Positions 1 through 8,855 are shown, counted from the first letter of the stretch. The stretch is DNA of 64,000 nt from Microtetraspora malaysiensis (GCF_001528665.1 NZ_BBYJ01000024.1:200093-264092); one strand, 5' to 3'. Numbers and translations are program-made. The notes: generated from the letters alone by a model not told the origin.

Positions 1-88
1 GCGCGACGCGTACCGGATCGTCGTCAACCGCAGCACCGGCGCGGTCTGGTTCTCGCCGAACCACTACACCGACTTCTACAGGCTCTAG
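1..88 (+). CDS. Barnase/RNase Sa-type guanyl-specific ribonuclease, C-terminal fragment
   Basis: The window opens inside this gene. From base 2 the frame gives 28 residues ending in STGAVWFSPNHYTDFYRL and a TAG stop. The final segment has the strand-loop-strand ending of secreted microbial ribonucleases of the N1/T1/barnase family, in which the His of the HY pair is the general acid. The call rests partly on the next gene, a barstar-type inhibitor starting 8 bases later, the usual toxin-inhibitor pairing. The secretion signal and catalytic Glu lie outside the window. Confidence 0.7.
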   Translation, partial: RDAYRIVVNRSTGAVWFSPNHYTDFYRL

Positions 89-96
89 GACCTCCC

Positions 97-471
97 ATGA
101 CAGGCGCACGTCCGCTGCCGCGTTGGCTGACGGTGACCACCGATCCGGCGCCGGCGATCGTCGACGGGCGAGCGTGCCGGACCCGCGCCGCCTTCTTCGA
201 GGAGGTGGCGCGGGCCCTGCGCTTCCCTGAGTACTTCGGCCGCAACTGGGACGCCCTCACCGACTCCCTGCGGGACGCGACGCGCGCGGGGAAGGTCGCC
301 CTGATCGTGGAGTACGCCGAGGAACTGCTCGCCGTCGAGCCTCCCGAGCAGTTCGCCACCTTGCTGGCCGTCCTGGCCGAGGCCGCCGACGCCGGGCTGA
401 CCATGACGCTGTGCACCGACCCCGCCCACGAGGCCCTGCTCCGCCGGCGAATCGCTGCCGCCCTGACATGA
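97..471 (+). CDS. Barstar family ribonuclease inhibitor
   Basis: The protein has 124 residues, slightly longer than classical barstar. Residues 43-58 read FPEYFGRNWDALTDSL, the family signature (helix and acidic loop that plug the RNase active site). It is expected to act in the cytoplasm, binding the barnase-like enzyme encoded immediately upstream and protecting the cell before secretion. The 8-base gap indicates co-transcription with the RNase. The ATG at 97 follows AGGA at 88-91. The motif and gene pairing make the assignment firm; I infer the inhibition from the family. Confidence 0.9.
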   Translation: MTGARPLPRWLTVTTDPAPAIVDGRACRTRAAFFEEVARALRFPEYFGRNWDALTDSLRDATRAGKVALIVEYAEELLAVEPPEQFATLLAVLAEAADAGLTMTLCTDPAHEALLRRRIAAALT

Positions 472-612
472 TCCGATCGTTGCCAGGTGGCCGAGGCCAT
501 GGACGGGCGGGAGAGCTGATCACTGCCGGGCTGGCGCGGCCGGCGGTCAATGGTGTGTACATCGCCTGGGCGGTCGCGGTGGCCCGGCATACGGCCTGAC
601 CTGGGTGGCGGG

Positions 613-1239
613 TCAGGTACCGAGTCGTTCCTGCCACGGGTGCCGGCCGTGCTCGGTCGCCAACGCCTCGCGCAGCCAGGCCGCCTGCTCCCGGGTCAGA
701 TGGGGCAGCACCTGCTCGAAGTCCAGTTCGTCCTTGGGGCGTGTGGCCCTGGCCTTGAACAGCAGTTGGATCTCCGGGGTGAGGCGGAGGAAGCCCTGCG
801 TGGAGATGCCGATCGAGGCGAGCGGGCGGCGGATGCGCGCGTCACGCCGATAGACCCACTCGTCGCCGTCGGCCTCGTCGAGCAGCAGCTGGAATCGCCA
901 CGGTCCGCCCGGGTGCTCACGCACCCAGATGTCGTGGACATGGGCCGGCAGCGGTTCGCCGACCGGCCACGGCCGCAGCTCTCCCGGCGGATCGGCCGCG
1001 TGCACATCCCAGTCGGCCAGCAACGCGCGTACGGCCACCTGGTCACGGCGCAGGACATTGATGTCCACGTCTCCGTGCTCACGATAAGAGCGGCCGACCG
1101 CCAGTTCGATCGCGTACCCGCCGCTCACCCACCACGGGGCAGCGAGGTTCTGAAACAGCGCGACGACCGCATCCAGCGGCGCCGCCTCCCATGGCCCCAA
1201 CGGTGTCTCGGTGCGCGGCATTGACTCATCATCACCCAT
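613..1239 (-). CDS. Nucleotidyltransferase, aminoglycoside-2''-adenylyltransferase-like
   Basis: This protein of about 208 residues has the minimal nucleotidyltransferase core: WWVSGGYAIELAVGR at residues 36-50, then HGDVDI with the metal-binding pair D57 and D59. The GG-x(n)-DxD arrangement matches the ANT(2'')/LinB-type antibiotic nucleotidyltransferase family, and the length is typical. The start is uncertain: GTG at 1245, ATG at 1239 and ATG at 1221 are all in frame and none has a strong ribosome-binding site. It is divergent from the NACHT protein gene with about 137 bases between. It could modify an aminoglycoside or lincosamide, or nucleotidylate another target; the sequence does not show which. 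Confidence 0.8.
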   Translation of the reverse strand: MGDDESMPRTETPLGPWEAAPLDAVVALFQNLAAPWWVSGGYAIELAVGRSYREHGDVDINVLRRDQVAVRALLADWDVHAADPPGELRPWPVGEPLPAHVHDIWVREHPGGPWRFQLLLDEADGDEWVYRRDARIRRPLASIGISTQGFLRLTPEIQLLFKARATRPKDELDFEQVLPHLTREQAAWLREALATEHGRHPWQERLGT

Positions 1240-1376
1240 GAGCACAAGGCGGGCGAAGCGTTTTTATCCAGCAACTCCTCGAGAATCCGGACACCGTCCT
1301 GGAGCTGTCTGAAAGCACTACACCGGCATGCCCCGCCAAGGCAGGATCTTTGCGATACGCGATGACGGGAGTGGAC

Positions 1377-4300
1377 ATGCCAGGCATCGAGGCGGCGGTG
1401 GCGGGTGCGGGTAAGGCGATCGCCGAGCGGGCCGTCCGCGAATGGCTCACCATCAGGGCGGCTGACCGGGACCGCAAGGCCGACCTCACCGAGCTGATCC
1501 GGGTCAGCTTCCGGGACCGGGTCGTCCGACGCAAACTCGAGCATCAGATCACCGGGGTGGCGCTGGCCGTCGAGGACCGGCTCGGCGATCTGCTGGAACG
1601 GGAGTTCCGCGGGCTCGACACCGACGCGCGCTCGGCCGTTCTGTTCGAGGTGGTCGACGCGCTCCGCGCGGCGGACCTGACCGACACGGCGCTGCTGGCC
1701 ACCGACGCGGACCCGGCCGCTCTGACTGAGCGGATCACGGCGGCGATGCCCGCGCCGAAGCTCGGTGCGGCCGAGGACCGGCTGTTCGCGATCCTGCTGG
1801 CCGAGTGCGTGGAGTGCCTGGTCGGCATGGTGCGGGAGCTGCCGCAGTTCCTGCCGCGGGCCGCGACCGAAAGCCTGACCCGGCTGAGCGGGCTGGCCGA
1901 GTCCATGGAGCGGCTGCTGGCCCGGATGCCGGTGCGTTCCCTGGACGCGCCGGAAGGCAGCCAGGACGACGCTGCCTTCGAACACCGCTACCTCGCGTTC
2001 GTCAGCCGGACGCTGGATGAGGTGGAGCTCTTCGGCGTGCGGGTGGAGAACTTCCGGCCGCGTACCTCGCTCAGCGTCGCCTACATCAGCCTCAGCGTCT
2101 CCACCGGCGAGCGCAGGCCGAGGGGGCAGTCGGGTCCGCTGGAGTTCGCCTCGCTCAGGGAGCACGCCGAGTCCAGGGAACACGCCGAGTCCAGGGACGG
2201 TACGCACCGCATCGAGTCGGCACTCGGCCGCTCGCGCCTGACTCTGGTGCGGGGGGACGCCGGCTCCGGGAAGAGCACCCTGCTGCGCTGGCTGGCGGTG
2301 ACGGCCGCGCGCGGCGGTTTCGCGGGCGACCTGGCCGACTGGAACGGCTGCGTGCCCTTCGTCATCAAGCTGCGCAGCCATTCCGAGGGCAGGTTCCCGC
2401 CGCCGGAGTCCTTCCTGGACGACATGGCCCTGGAGGTCGCGGGCCAGATGCCGCGCAACTGGGTCGAACGGGTGCTGGCATCCGGCCGCGGCCTGCTGTT
2501 GGTGGACGGCGTGGACGAACTCCTGGTGAAGCACCGCTCCGCCGTACGGCAGTGGCTGACCCGCCTGCTCCTGCTGTACCCGGCGCTGCGCGTGGTGGTC
2601 ACCTCCCGGCCTACGGCGGCGGAGGCCACCTGGCTGGCAGATGAGGGATTCTCCTCGGCGCTGCTGGAGCCGATGGCGGCCGAGGACCTCCGTGAGCTGG
2701 TACGGCAGTGGCACATGGCCATGCGCGGCTGTCCGAGCCTGCCGTGCGAGGCCGACGAACTGGAGGAGTACGAGGGCTCGTTGCTGGCCCGCCTGGAGAG
2801 CAACCCGCACCTGCGCATGCTGGCGTCCACTCCGCTGCTGGCCGCGATGCTGTGCGCGCTCAACCTCGACCGGCGCAGGCACCTGCCCCGCAGCCGGATG
2901 GGGCTGTACGAGGCGGTGCTGGCGTTGCTGCTGGAGCGGCGGGACGCCGAGCGCGGCATCGAGGACGAGGTGGCGCTCGATCCCGAGCAGAAGGTCTGGA
3001 TCCTGCGGGACCTGGCCTGGCGGCTGGTGTCGCTGGGACGTTCGGAACTGTCCAAGGCCACCGCCCGGAAGCGGATCGAACAGAAGCTGCGGGCGATGAC
3101 GCGGATGCCGTACCCGGCCGAGGCCGTGCTGGAACACCTCCTCAGGAGGAGCGGCGTCCTGCGCGAGCCGATACCGGGGCGCGTGGACTTCGCGCACCGA
3201 ACGGTGCAGGAATACCTGGCCGCAGGACAGCTTGTGGAGGACGAGGACGTCGAGCTCGCGGTCGAGCGGGCGCACCTGGACCAGTGGCGTGAGGTCGTGG
3301 TGATGACCGCCGGCCACGCGACCGGCGGGCTGCGCAGGGAGCTGCTGGCCGGCCTGCTGGATCGGGCCGACCAGGGCGGGCGGTACGCCCGCCGGCTGCG
3401 GCTGCTGGTGGCCTCGTGTTTGGAGACCATCCAGGAGATCCCGCTCGATTTGGGAGACCGGGTGGAGGCGTGTCTGGAGTCCGTCATCCCGCCCAGGAAC
3501 GAGGAGGAGGCCAGGCTGTTGGCCGCTGTGGGCGAGGAGGTGCTGAAGCGGCTGCCCGACGACCTTTCGCACCTTTCGGGCAACCAGGCCGCCATGGTGG
3601 TCCGCACCACGTGGCTGATCAACGGGACCGGAGCCCTGGACAAGCTTGCCCGCTATGCCGTGGACCGACGTCCGCCCGTCCAGAAGCAGCTCGTCGCCGG
3701 CTGGAAGTACTTCGACGCGGTGCGGTACGCCCGCCACGTCCTGGCCGATGCGCCACTGCCCGAGCGGGTCTACCTCGACAGCCCGCGCCTGCTGCGCGGA
3801 CTGCCGTACCTGCGGCGGGCACGGCATCTGGCGATCGGCCCGGCCTGCCCGGTCCCCGACCTCGCCTTTCTCCATGGCAAGGCCGAGCTACGCAGTCTGG
3901 AGATCTACCACGCCGCGTTCCCCCACCTGACGGAGGTGGGGTCGCTGGACAACCTGGAAGAGCTCTATGTCCGGTTCCACGCACCCAAGCTCCTCGAGGT
4001 CGCCCCGTTGAAGCGGCTGCGCGAGCTGAAGACCCTCAGACTGAGTGATGTGCTGTCAGCGGACGGCCTGGACTATCTCGATGAGGTTGCCAGGCTGAGC
4101 GAATTGACGTTGAGCTTCTCGGAGTGGCCTGACGAACCCGTGGATCTCGGCCCGCTGACCAGGCAGAACGGCTTGAGAACGCTGACGCTCACGGGTGTGG
4201 GCCAGCCGATCGACCCCATGATGCTGCCTTCCCTTGTCCGCTTACTAGTCCTGGTCAACGTTGACAGCGTCGTAGGGGGACTTGCCGCCATCGCCGATCA

Positions 4301-4736
4301 ATTCCCCGATCTTTCAGTCCTGTGCGTCATTGATGTCCCAGGCGCGTTCGATCTGGCTGAGCTATCGCCGGTGACCCTGCACACGCTCCAACTGGAGAAC
4401 CTGACGGACCTCACCGGCTTCGACGCTCTCGCTCGCCAGCGGGAGCTGCGTTTCCTGCATCTCGGGCGGCTCCCGATCTCGGATCTCACGCCTCTTGCCG
4501 AACTGCCGAAGGTACGTATTCTCAGCGTCACTGATTGCCCCCGCGTCACCGACCTGAGCCCGCTGGCACGCATGCCTGCCCTGGAAGACGTACGCCTCCA
4601 CCACACTGGCGACCGTCTCGACCTGGCCCCTTTCGCGCACCGCCACCGCCTCACCATCCAAGTCGCCGCCGACCAGGAGGTGCTGAACGAGCACCGGCTC
4701 CACTCGACAACCCAAGTCCGGCGCTCTCCCGCTTGA
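1377..4736 (+). CDS. NACHT-domain STAND NTPase with C-terminal leucine-rich repeats
   Basis: The protein has 1119 residues. Residues 1-230 or so are mostly helical, as in the N-terminal helical domains of actinobacterial NACHT proteins. Walker A GDAGSGKST is at 293-301 and the NACHT-type Walker B GLLLVDGVDE at 372-381, followed by sensor VVVTSRP. A winged-helix-like middle region contains the phrase RVDFAHRTVQEYLAA, typical of bacterial NACHT proteins. From about residue 810 to 1100 there are irregular leucine-rich repeats (for example RSLEIYHAAF, LRFLHLGRLPISDLTPLAEL). This is the NLR-like layout: effector or adaptor, NTPase switch, repeat sensor. Many bacterial NACHT proteins act in antiphage defence, but this one has no recognisable toxic effector domain. 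ATG 1377 is preferred over TTG 1350 or ATG 1362 because GGGAG lies at 1367-1371. Confidence 0.9.
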   Translation: MPGIEAAVAGAGKAIAERAVREWLTIRAADRDRKADLTELIRVSFRDRVVRRKLEHQITGVALAVEDRLGDLLEREFRGLDTDARSAVLFEVVDALRAADLTDTALLATDADPAALTERITAAMPAPKLGAAEDRLFAILLAECVECLVGMVRELPQFLPRAATESLTRLSGLAESMERLLARMPVRSLDAPEGSQDDAAFEHRYLAFVSRTLDEVELFGVRVENFRPRTSLSVAYISLSVSTGERRPRGQSGPLEFASLREHAESREHAESRDGTHRIESALGRSRLTLVRGDAGSGKSTLLRWLAVTAARGGFAGDLADWNGCVPFVIKLRSHSEGRFPPPESFLDDMALEVAGQMPRNWVERVLASGRGLLLVDGVDELLVKHRSAVRQWLTRLLLLYPALRVVVTSRPTAAEATWLADEGFSSALLEPMAAEDLRELVRQWHMAMRGCPSLPCEADELEEYEGSLLARLESNPHLRMLASTPLLAAMLCALNLDRRRHLPRSRMGLYEAVLALLLERRDAERGIEDEVALDPEQKVWILRDLAWRLVSLGRSELSKATARKRIEQKLRAMTRMPYPAEAVLEHLLRRSGVLREPIPGRVDFAHRTVQEYLAAGQLVEDEDVELAVERAHLDQWREVVVMTAGHATGGLRRELLAGLLDRADQGGRYARRLRLLVASCLETIQEIPLDLGDRVEACLESVIPPRNEEEARLLAAVGEEVLKRLPDDLSHLSGNQAAMVVRTTWLINGTGALDKLARYAVDRRPPVQKQLVAGWKYFDAVRYARHVLADAPLPERVYLDSPRLLRGLPYLRRARHLAIGPACPVPDLAFLHGKAELRSLEIYHAAFPHLTEVGSLDNLEELYVRFHAPKLLEVAPLKRLRELKTLRLSDVLSADGLDYLDEVARLSELTLSFSEWPDEPVDLGPLTRQNGLRTLTLTGVGQPIDPMMLPSLVRLLVLVNVDSVVGGLAAIADQFPDLSVLCVIDVPGAFDLAELSPVTLHTLQLENLTDLTGFDALARQRELRFLHLGRLPISDLTPLAELPKVRILSVTDCPRVTDLSPLARMPALEDVRLHHTGDRLDLAPFAHRHRLTIQVAADQEVLNEHRLHSTTQVRRSPA

Positions 4737-4805
4737 TGCGATTCCGAAGGTGGGGCGGGACTCCGCGGCCGCCGCGCGCCAGTCCGGCTGTGCCGTGCCG
4801 TCAGA

Positions 4806-5456
4806 TCAGCTGGATTCGCACAGCCTCTTGAGCTCGGCCATGTCCGTGTTGATATCCGCAATCACCTGGTTGGGATCGTTGAGGACCATGCCAGTCAGCC
4901 GGAAGTTCAGCTCCTGGAATTCGGCGGCCATCCGACTGATCGTCGCCTGCACCACTCCTTGCGCGTCGAGGACCGCGCCCATCAGGTCGCTGTATGTCTG
5001 GCGAGCCGCGGCCGCCTGGCTGCTGCGGGTGGTCCCGGCGTTCCGGCGGAATGCGGCCAGCGCCGTCGCCGTCTCGTCGCAGCCGCCGGGCCGGCCCGCC
5101 AGCAGCAGCGGGGAGGAATCCGCGACCACTCGCGGGGGGCTGGGCACCGGCGGCTCGGGCGTGCTGGATTCAGGCGTGCTCGACTCAGGCGTGGTGGCCT
5201 CGGGCGACGGGCTCGGGTCCGGCGGTGGGGACCAGGTGGTGACCGGATCCGGTTCCGGTGACGACGGCTGCCGGGCCGGCGTGGCGGCTGCCGGGTCGGA
5301 CTGGGTCTGCGGAGGCGGATCCGGCGGCGCCAGGTAGGCGACCAGCGCGACCACGACGGCCGCCGCACCCGCCAGAGCGCTCACTGCCGCCCAGTTCGGA
5401 CGCAGGCCGGCTCCTCCACTCGCCGTCGGCCGCCGCGCTGATCCGTTCTCCGTCAT
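4806..5456 (-). CDS. Membrane-anchored proline-rich protein of unknown function
   Basis: The protein has 216 residues and no recognised family. It has a short basic N-terminus, one membrane segment at about residues 23-42 (WAAVSALAGAAAVVVALVAYL), then a Pro/Ser/Thr/Glu-rich stretch of about 70 residues that includes the repeat PESSTPESSTPEP, and a helical C-terminal domain with scattered Cys residues. The layout predicts a domain held outside the membrane on a flexible stalk. GAGGGC lies just before the ATG. It converges on the NACHT gene with 69 bases between, so the two need not be related in function. Confidence 0.7.
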   Translation of the reverse strand: MTENGSARRPTASGGAGLRPNWAAVSALAGAAAVVVALVAYLAPPDPPPQTQSDPAAATPARQPSSPEPDPVTTWSPPPDPSPSPEATTPESSTPESSTPEPPVPSPPRVVADSSPLLLAGRPGGCDETATALAAFRRNAGTTRSSQAAAARQTYSDLMGAVLDAQGVVQATISRMAAEFQELNFRLTGMVLNDPNQVIADINTDMAELKRLCESS

Positions 5457-5563
5457 GCCCTCATCGTGGCCGAGCTGCCAAGCTCGGTCCAGGATGCCTC
5501 CTGATGATCTTCCTGAACGGAACTCGCCTATGAGGGCGGGGGCGGTGAAGCGGACCCGCCCGT

Positions 5564-5932
5564 TCAGGGCAGGCGGGCGACGAGTGTCTTGGGGGCGATC
5601 TGCCGGTAGGCGTCGGTCACGATCTCCCCCACCTCGTCCCAGTCGAGGTCGGGAACGTCCAGATAGACGCCGACCCACCCGCGATGCCCCACATACGGCG
5701 GCCGGAAGAACCGCTCGGGGTCTTCTCGCAGAAGCTCCTCCTGCGCGCCGGGAGCGGCCGCGCACCAGAACGCCAGCCGGTCGTCATGGTGATGGTCGGC
5801 GAGCATCACGAACATCTTCTTGTCCCTGACGAACCACGTCGGCTCGCCGTGGCTGAGCCGTTCCGTGGTCTCCGGCAGGGCCAGACAGAGCTCGCGCAGC
5901 CGTTCCAGCGCTTGCACGGCGGGCCTCCTCAT
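5564..5932 (-). CDS. MmcQ/YjbR family protein
   Basis: The protein has 122 residues and the YjbR fold pattern: an N-terminal LRELCLALPETTERLSHGEPTW, then KKMFVMLADHH, FFRPPYVGHRGWVGVYLD and a C-terminal EIVTDAYRQIAPK. Members resemble the CyaY fold and are described as DNA-binding or substrate-binding proteins without a settled role. Its ATG overlaps the stop of the upstream protease gene in the form ATGA at 5929-5932, so the two are translationally coupled. The link to the protease is probably transcriptional convenience. Confidence 0.85.
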   Translation of the reverse strand: MRRPAVQALERLRELCLALPETTERLSHGEPTWFVRDKKMFVMLADHHHDDRLAFWCAAAPGAQEELLREDPERFFRPPYVGHRGWVGVYLDVPDLDWDEVGEIVTDAYRQIAPKTLVARLP

Positions 5933-7233
5933 CGGGTGAGCGTGAGCGGGTTGACCAGGTCGGCGTAGACCAGCAGGCCCGTCATGACCATCATCACCAG
6001 CGCCATCGCGTACGTCAGCGGCAGCACCTTGGCGATGTCGACGTACTTGGGCTCCGGCCGCCGCATGACCTTGGCGTAGGCCCGCTTGAGCCCCTCCCAG
6101 AGCCCGCCCGCGACGTGCCCGCCGTCGAGCGGCAGCAGCGGGATCAGGTTGAACATGCCCATCGCCAGGTTGAAGCCGGCCAGCAGGCTGACGAGGGTGG
6201 CGATCTTCTCCTCGTTGGACAAGTCGGAGGCCAGGATCTCGCCGCCCATGCGGCCCGCGCCGACCGCGCCCACCGGGCCCTCGGGATCGCGTTCCTCGCC
6301 GGAGAAGGCCGCGTGCCAGACGCCGACCATCTTCTCCGGCAGGTTGAAGATCGAGCCCGCCACCCGGGCCGTCAGCCCGCCCATGTAGCCGATCACCTGG
6401 CCGACGCTCTGCTGCTCCATTACCTCGGTGGGCCGCACGCCGAGGAAGCCGACGTTCTTGTCGGTCTTCTCGGGGTCGTCGAGGTTGGGCCGGTCTTGGG
6501 CGATGAGCGTGACGTCGAACGTCATCGGTTTGCCGTCGCGAACGATGCCGAGCTTGACCGGGCCCGGGCCGTGGGAGCGGATCAGGCGCTTGGCGTCTTC
6601 CCAGGAGCCGATTGTGGCGCCGTCGAAGGAGACCATGTGGTCGCCCGGCTTGAGGCCCGCCTGCGCGGCCGGGGTGGGCTGGTCGCCGGGCTTGCAGGCG
6701 GCGCGCTGCTCGGAGACGGGGATCACGCACGTTTCGGTGGTGGGCGCGACGATCGGGGCCTCGGCGGGCAGGCCGATGCCGACAAGCAGGATGGCGGAGA
6801 AGACGAACGCGAGCACGAAGTTCATCAGCGGCCCGCCGGACATGATGATGACCTTCTGCCACCACTTCTTGCGGTAGAAGACACGGTCGTCGTCGCCGGG
6901 CAGCACGTCTTCCTGCGCGGCGTCGCGGACCGTCTCGATCAGGCCCTGGAACGGTCCGGTGGCGTTGCTCCTGAGCTTGGTGGTGTCGTCACCCGGCCGG
7001 GGCGGCAGCATGCCGATCATGCGGACGTAGCCGCCGAACGGGATCCACTTGATGCCGTACTCCGTCTCGCCCTTGCGCCGTGACCAGGCGGTCGGACCGA
7101 AGCCGACCATGTACTGGGTCACCCGCACGCCGAAGATCTTCGCGGGCACGAGGTGGCCGATCTCGTGCAGCGCGATGGAGAACATCAACCCCAGGAGGAA
7201 GACGACGATCCCCACGACATAGAGCCAGTCCAT
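5929..7233 (-). CDS. RseP/Rip1-type site-2 intramembrane metalloprotease
   Basis: This 434-residue protein cleaves membrane-spanning substrates such as anti-sigma factors. The zinc motif HEIGH is at residues 23-27 inside the first membrane segment and LIPLLPLDGGH at about 363-373 supplies the second metal-ligand Asp. A single PDZ domain (about 170-260) sits between, preceded by GGPLMNFVLAFVFS, another family hallmark. The start at ATG 7233 follows GGAG with 9 bases of spacing; a TTG at 7248 is also in frame. In many actinobacteria the orthologue lies between dxr and ispG; here neither neighbour is present and it is followed by a yjbR-like gene. Confidence 0.93.
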   Translation of the reverse strand: MDWLYVVGIVVFLLGLMFSIALHEIGHLVPAKIFGVRVTQYMVGFGPTAWSRRKGETEYGIKWIPFGGYVRMIGMLPPRPGDDTTKLRSNATGPFQGLIETVRDAAQEDVLPGDDDRVFYRKKWWQKVIIMSGGPLMNFVLAFVFSAILLVGIGLPAEAPIVAPTTETCVIPVSEQRAACKPGDQPTPAAQAGLKPGDHMVSFDGATIGSWEDAKRLIRSHGPGPVKLGIVRDGKPMTFDVTLIAQDRPNLDDPEKTDKNVGFLGVRPTEVMEQQSVGQVIGYMGGLTARVAGSIFNLPEKMVGVWHAAFSGEERDPEGPVGAVGAGRMGGEILASDLSNEEKIATLVSLLAGFNLAMGMFNLIPLLPLDGGHVAGGLWEGLKRAYAKVMRRPEPKYVDIAKVLPLTYAMALVMMVMTGLLVYADLVNPLTLTR

Positions 7234-7434
7234 CGAGGCGCGCTCCAAAGCAGACGAAACGGGGACCGAATGGCCCGGCGGCCCCAGAGTAGTAGAGCTG
7301 ATCTCCGCGCATGGCTACGAATTCTCCGAAAGCACCGGGATTTCCGTCGGGGGTCAGCGTGGGCGCCGAAGCCTCCGCCAAGGTTCTGCGGACACCCCAC
7401 CAAGGGATGCGGCGCCCCAGCTCGTTCGGGTCTG

Positions 7435-8823
7435 TCATGCGACGCGCTCCTTCGCGGTCGCGTCGACACGGGTGCTGTCGCCGACGGCGCGCGGCAGCAG
7501 CTGGACGAGCCCGGCGATGGCCAGCGCGACGGCGATCAGGTAGATCAGCCCGTGTTGGAACGCCTGGCCCGCCCCGTCCGGCAGGCTGCCGTAGAACACG
7601 ATCCCGACGATGCCGACGCCGAGCGCCGACCCGACCTGCTGGGTCGTCGTGAGCACGCCGGCCGCCGACCCGGCGTGGTGCGGCGCGACCCTGGCCAGCA
7701 CGGTACTCATGATCGGCGCGAGCGCCAGCCCCATGCCGAACCCGTCGACGACCAGCGCCGGCACCAGCCATCCGACCGCCGCTTCCGCGGCCACCATGGC
7801 GAGCAGCACCGCCAGGCCGGTGGCCCTGACCAGCCCGCCCAGGGCGATCGCCTGGCGGCCGAACCGCGCGACGAACCTGGGCGCGAGCAGGGAGGCCGCC
7901 AGGTAGCCCGCGCCGATCGGCGCGAAGAGCAGGCCGGCCTGCAGCGCGTCCAGCCCGACGCCTCCCTGGACGTACAGGGCGAAGATCAGGAAGTAGGCGG
8001 CCATGCCCATGGTGAAGGCCAGTTGGGTGAGCAGGCCGGCGGTGAAGGCCCGCTCGCGGAACAGGGTCAGGTCGATCAGGGGCGACTCGTGCCGTCGCCG
8101 GCCGTAGGCGGCGAAGAACGCGACGGCGGCGGCCAGCGACAGCCAGGTCCAGAGCGGCCAGCCCTGCTCGCGCCCCTCGATCAGCGGCAGCAGGATCGCG
8201 ACCAGGGCCAGCGTGACGAGGGTGGTGCCGCCCAGGTCGAGCCGTGCGGACGTGCCGGAACGGTTCTCGGGGATCAGGCGGCCGGTCAGGGCGAGCGCGG
8301 TCACCCCGATCGGCACGTTGATCAGGAAGCATGCCCGCCAGCCGAGCCCGAACAGGTCGGCCTGGATCAGCGCGCCCCCGACGAGCTGACCGAAGACGGC
8401 GGCCAGTCCCATGGTCATCGCGTACGCGTTGAGGGCCCGGGCCTGGGCGGGGCCGCTGTAGACGGTTCGCAGGATGGCGAGCACCTGTGGCGTGAGCGCC
8501 GCCGCGGCCAGGCCCTGCGCCAGGCGGGCGGCGACCAGCGTGCCGGCGTCAGGGGCCAGGCCGCAGGCGATCGAAGCGAGCGTGAACAGGGCCATTCCGA
8601 GGGTGAACATGCGACGTCGGCCGAGGAGGTCGCCGAGCCGTCCGCCGAGGACGAGCCCGGACCCGTAGGCCAGGCCGTACCCGGCGACGACCCACTCGGT
8701 CGAGGCGGCGCCGGCGTCCAGATCGGCCTGGATGGCGGGGATGGCGACGTTGACGATGAAGAAATCCAGGATCGTGATGAACACGCCGGTCAGCACGAGA
8801 GGCAGGGTGCCCGCCCGGGGCAT
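7435..8823 (-). CDS. MFS exporter, DHA2 (EmrB/QacA) family
   Basis: The protein has 462 residues, with about 14 predicted membrane helices. The N-terminal DFFIVNVAIPAIQADL and GGRLGDLLGRRRMF are the DHA2 signatures (motif D1 and the loop 2-3 motif A). Such carriers export drugs or toxic metabolites in exchange for protons. The gene is divergent from a TetR regulator gene, with a near-palindromic site between them, the usual arrangement for inducible efflux. The start is ATG 8823. The stop overlaps an ATG at 7438 (ATGA), although the ORF that follows is doubtful. The substrate cannot be told from sequence. Confidence 0.93.
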   Translation of the reverse strand: MPRAGTLPLVLTGVFITILDFFIVNVAIPAIQADLDAGAASTEWVVAGYGLAYGSGLVLGGRLGDLLGRRRMFTLGMALFTLASIACGLAPDAGTLVAARLAQGLAAAALTPQVLAILRTVYSGPAQARALNAYAMTMGLAAVFGQLVGGALIQADLFGLGWRACFLINVPIGVTALALTGRLIPENRSGTSARLDLGGTTLVTLALVAILLPLIEGREQGWPLWTWLSLAAAVAFFAAYGRRRHESPLIDLTLFRERAFTAGLLTQLAFTMGMAAYFLIFALYVQGGVGLDALQAGLLFAPIGAGYLAASLLAPRFVARFGRQAIALGGLVRATGLAVLLAMVAAEAAVGWLVPALVVDGFGMGLALAPIMSTVLARVAPHHAGSAAGVLTTTQQVGSALGVGIVGIVFYGSLPDGAGQAFQHGLIYLIAVALAIAGLVQLLPRAVGDSTRVDATAKERVA

Positions 8824-8837
8824 GGCGACTCCAGTAG

Positions 8838-8855
8838 ATAGAACGATCGGTATAT
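8838..8855. promoter_or_regulatory. Candidate TetR operator between the MFS exporter and tetR
   Basis: The site ATAGAACGATCGGTATAT matches its own reverse complement at 14 of 18 positions (ATAnAnCGATCGnTnTAT). It lies 15 bases upstream of the MFS start codon and 62 bases before the tetR start, where a repressor would block both promoters. A direct repeat TAGATAGAA at 8835-8843 and 8866-8874 overlaps it. Confidence 0.55.

Noticed and set aside
1125-3875. 916-residue minus-strand ORF opposite the NACHT gene
   Set aside because: It is an antisense shadow of a high-GC gene: His/Arg/Gln/Pro-rich with no domain, while the plus-strand frame has intact NTPase motifs.
6989-7438. ORF starting at ATG 7438 by ATGA overlap with the MFS stop (begins MTDPNELGRRIPWWGVRRTL)
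   Set aside because: The first 40 codons look coding-like and the overlap suggests coupling, but the frame then runs 245 bases into the site-2 protease gene in another frame and no family is recognisable. I leave it uncalled; it could be a short translated remnant.
7153-8841. 562-residue plus-strand ORF opposite the MFS exporter
   Set aside because: Composition (Asp, Arg, Gln, Gly runs) is typical of an antisense shadow; the minus strand encodes a clear membrane transporter.
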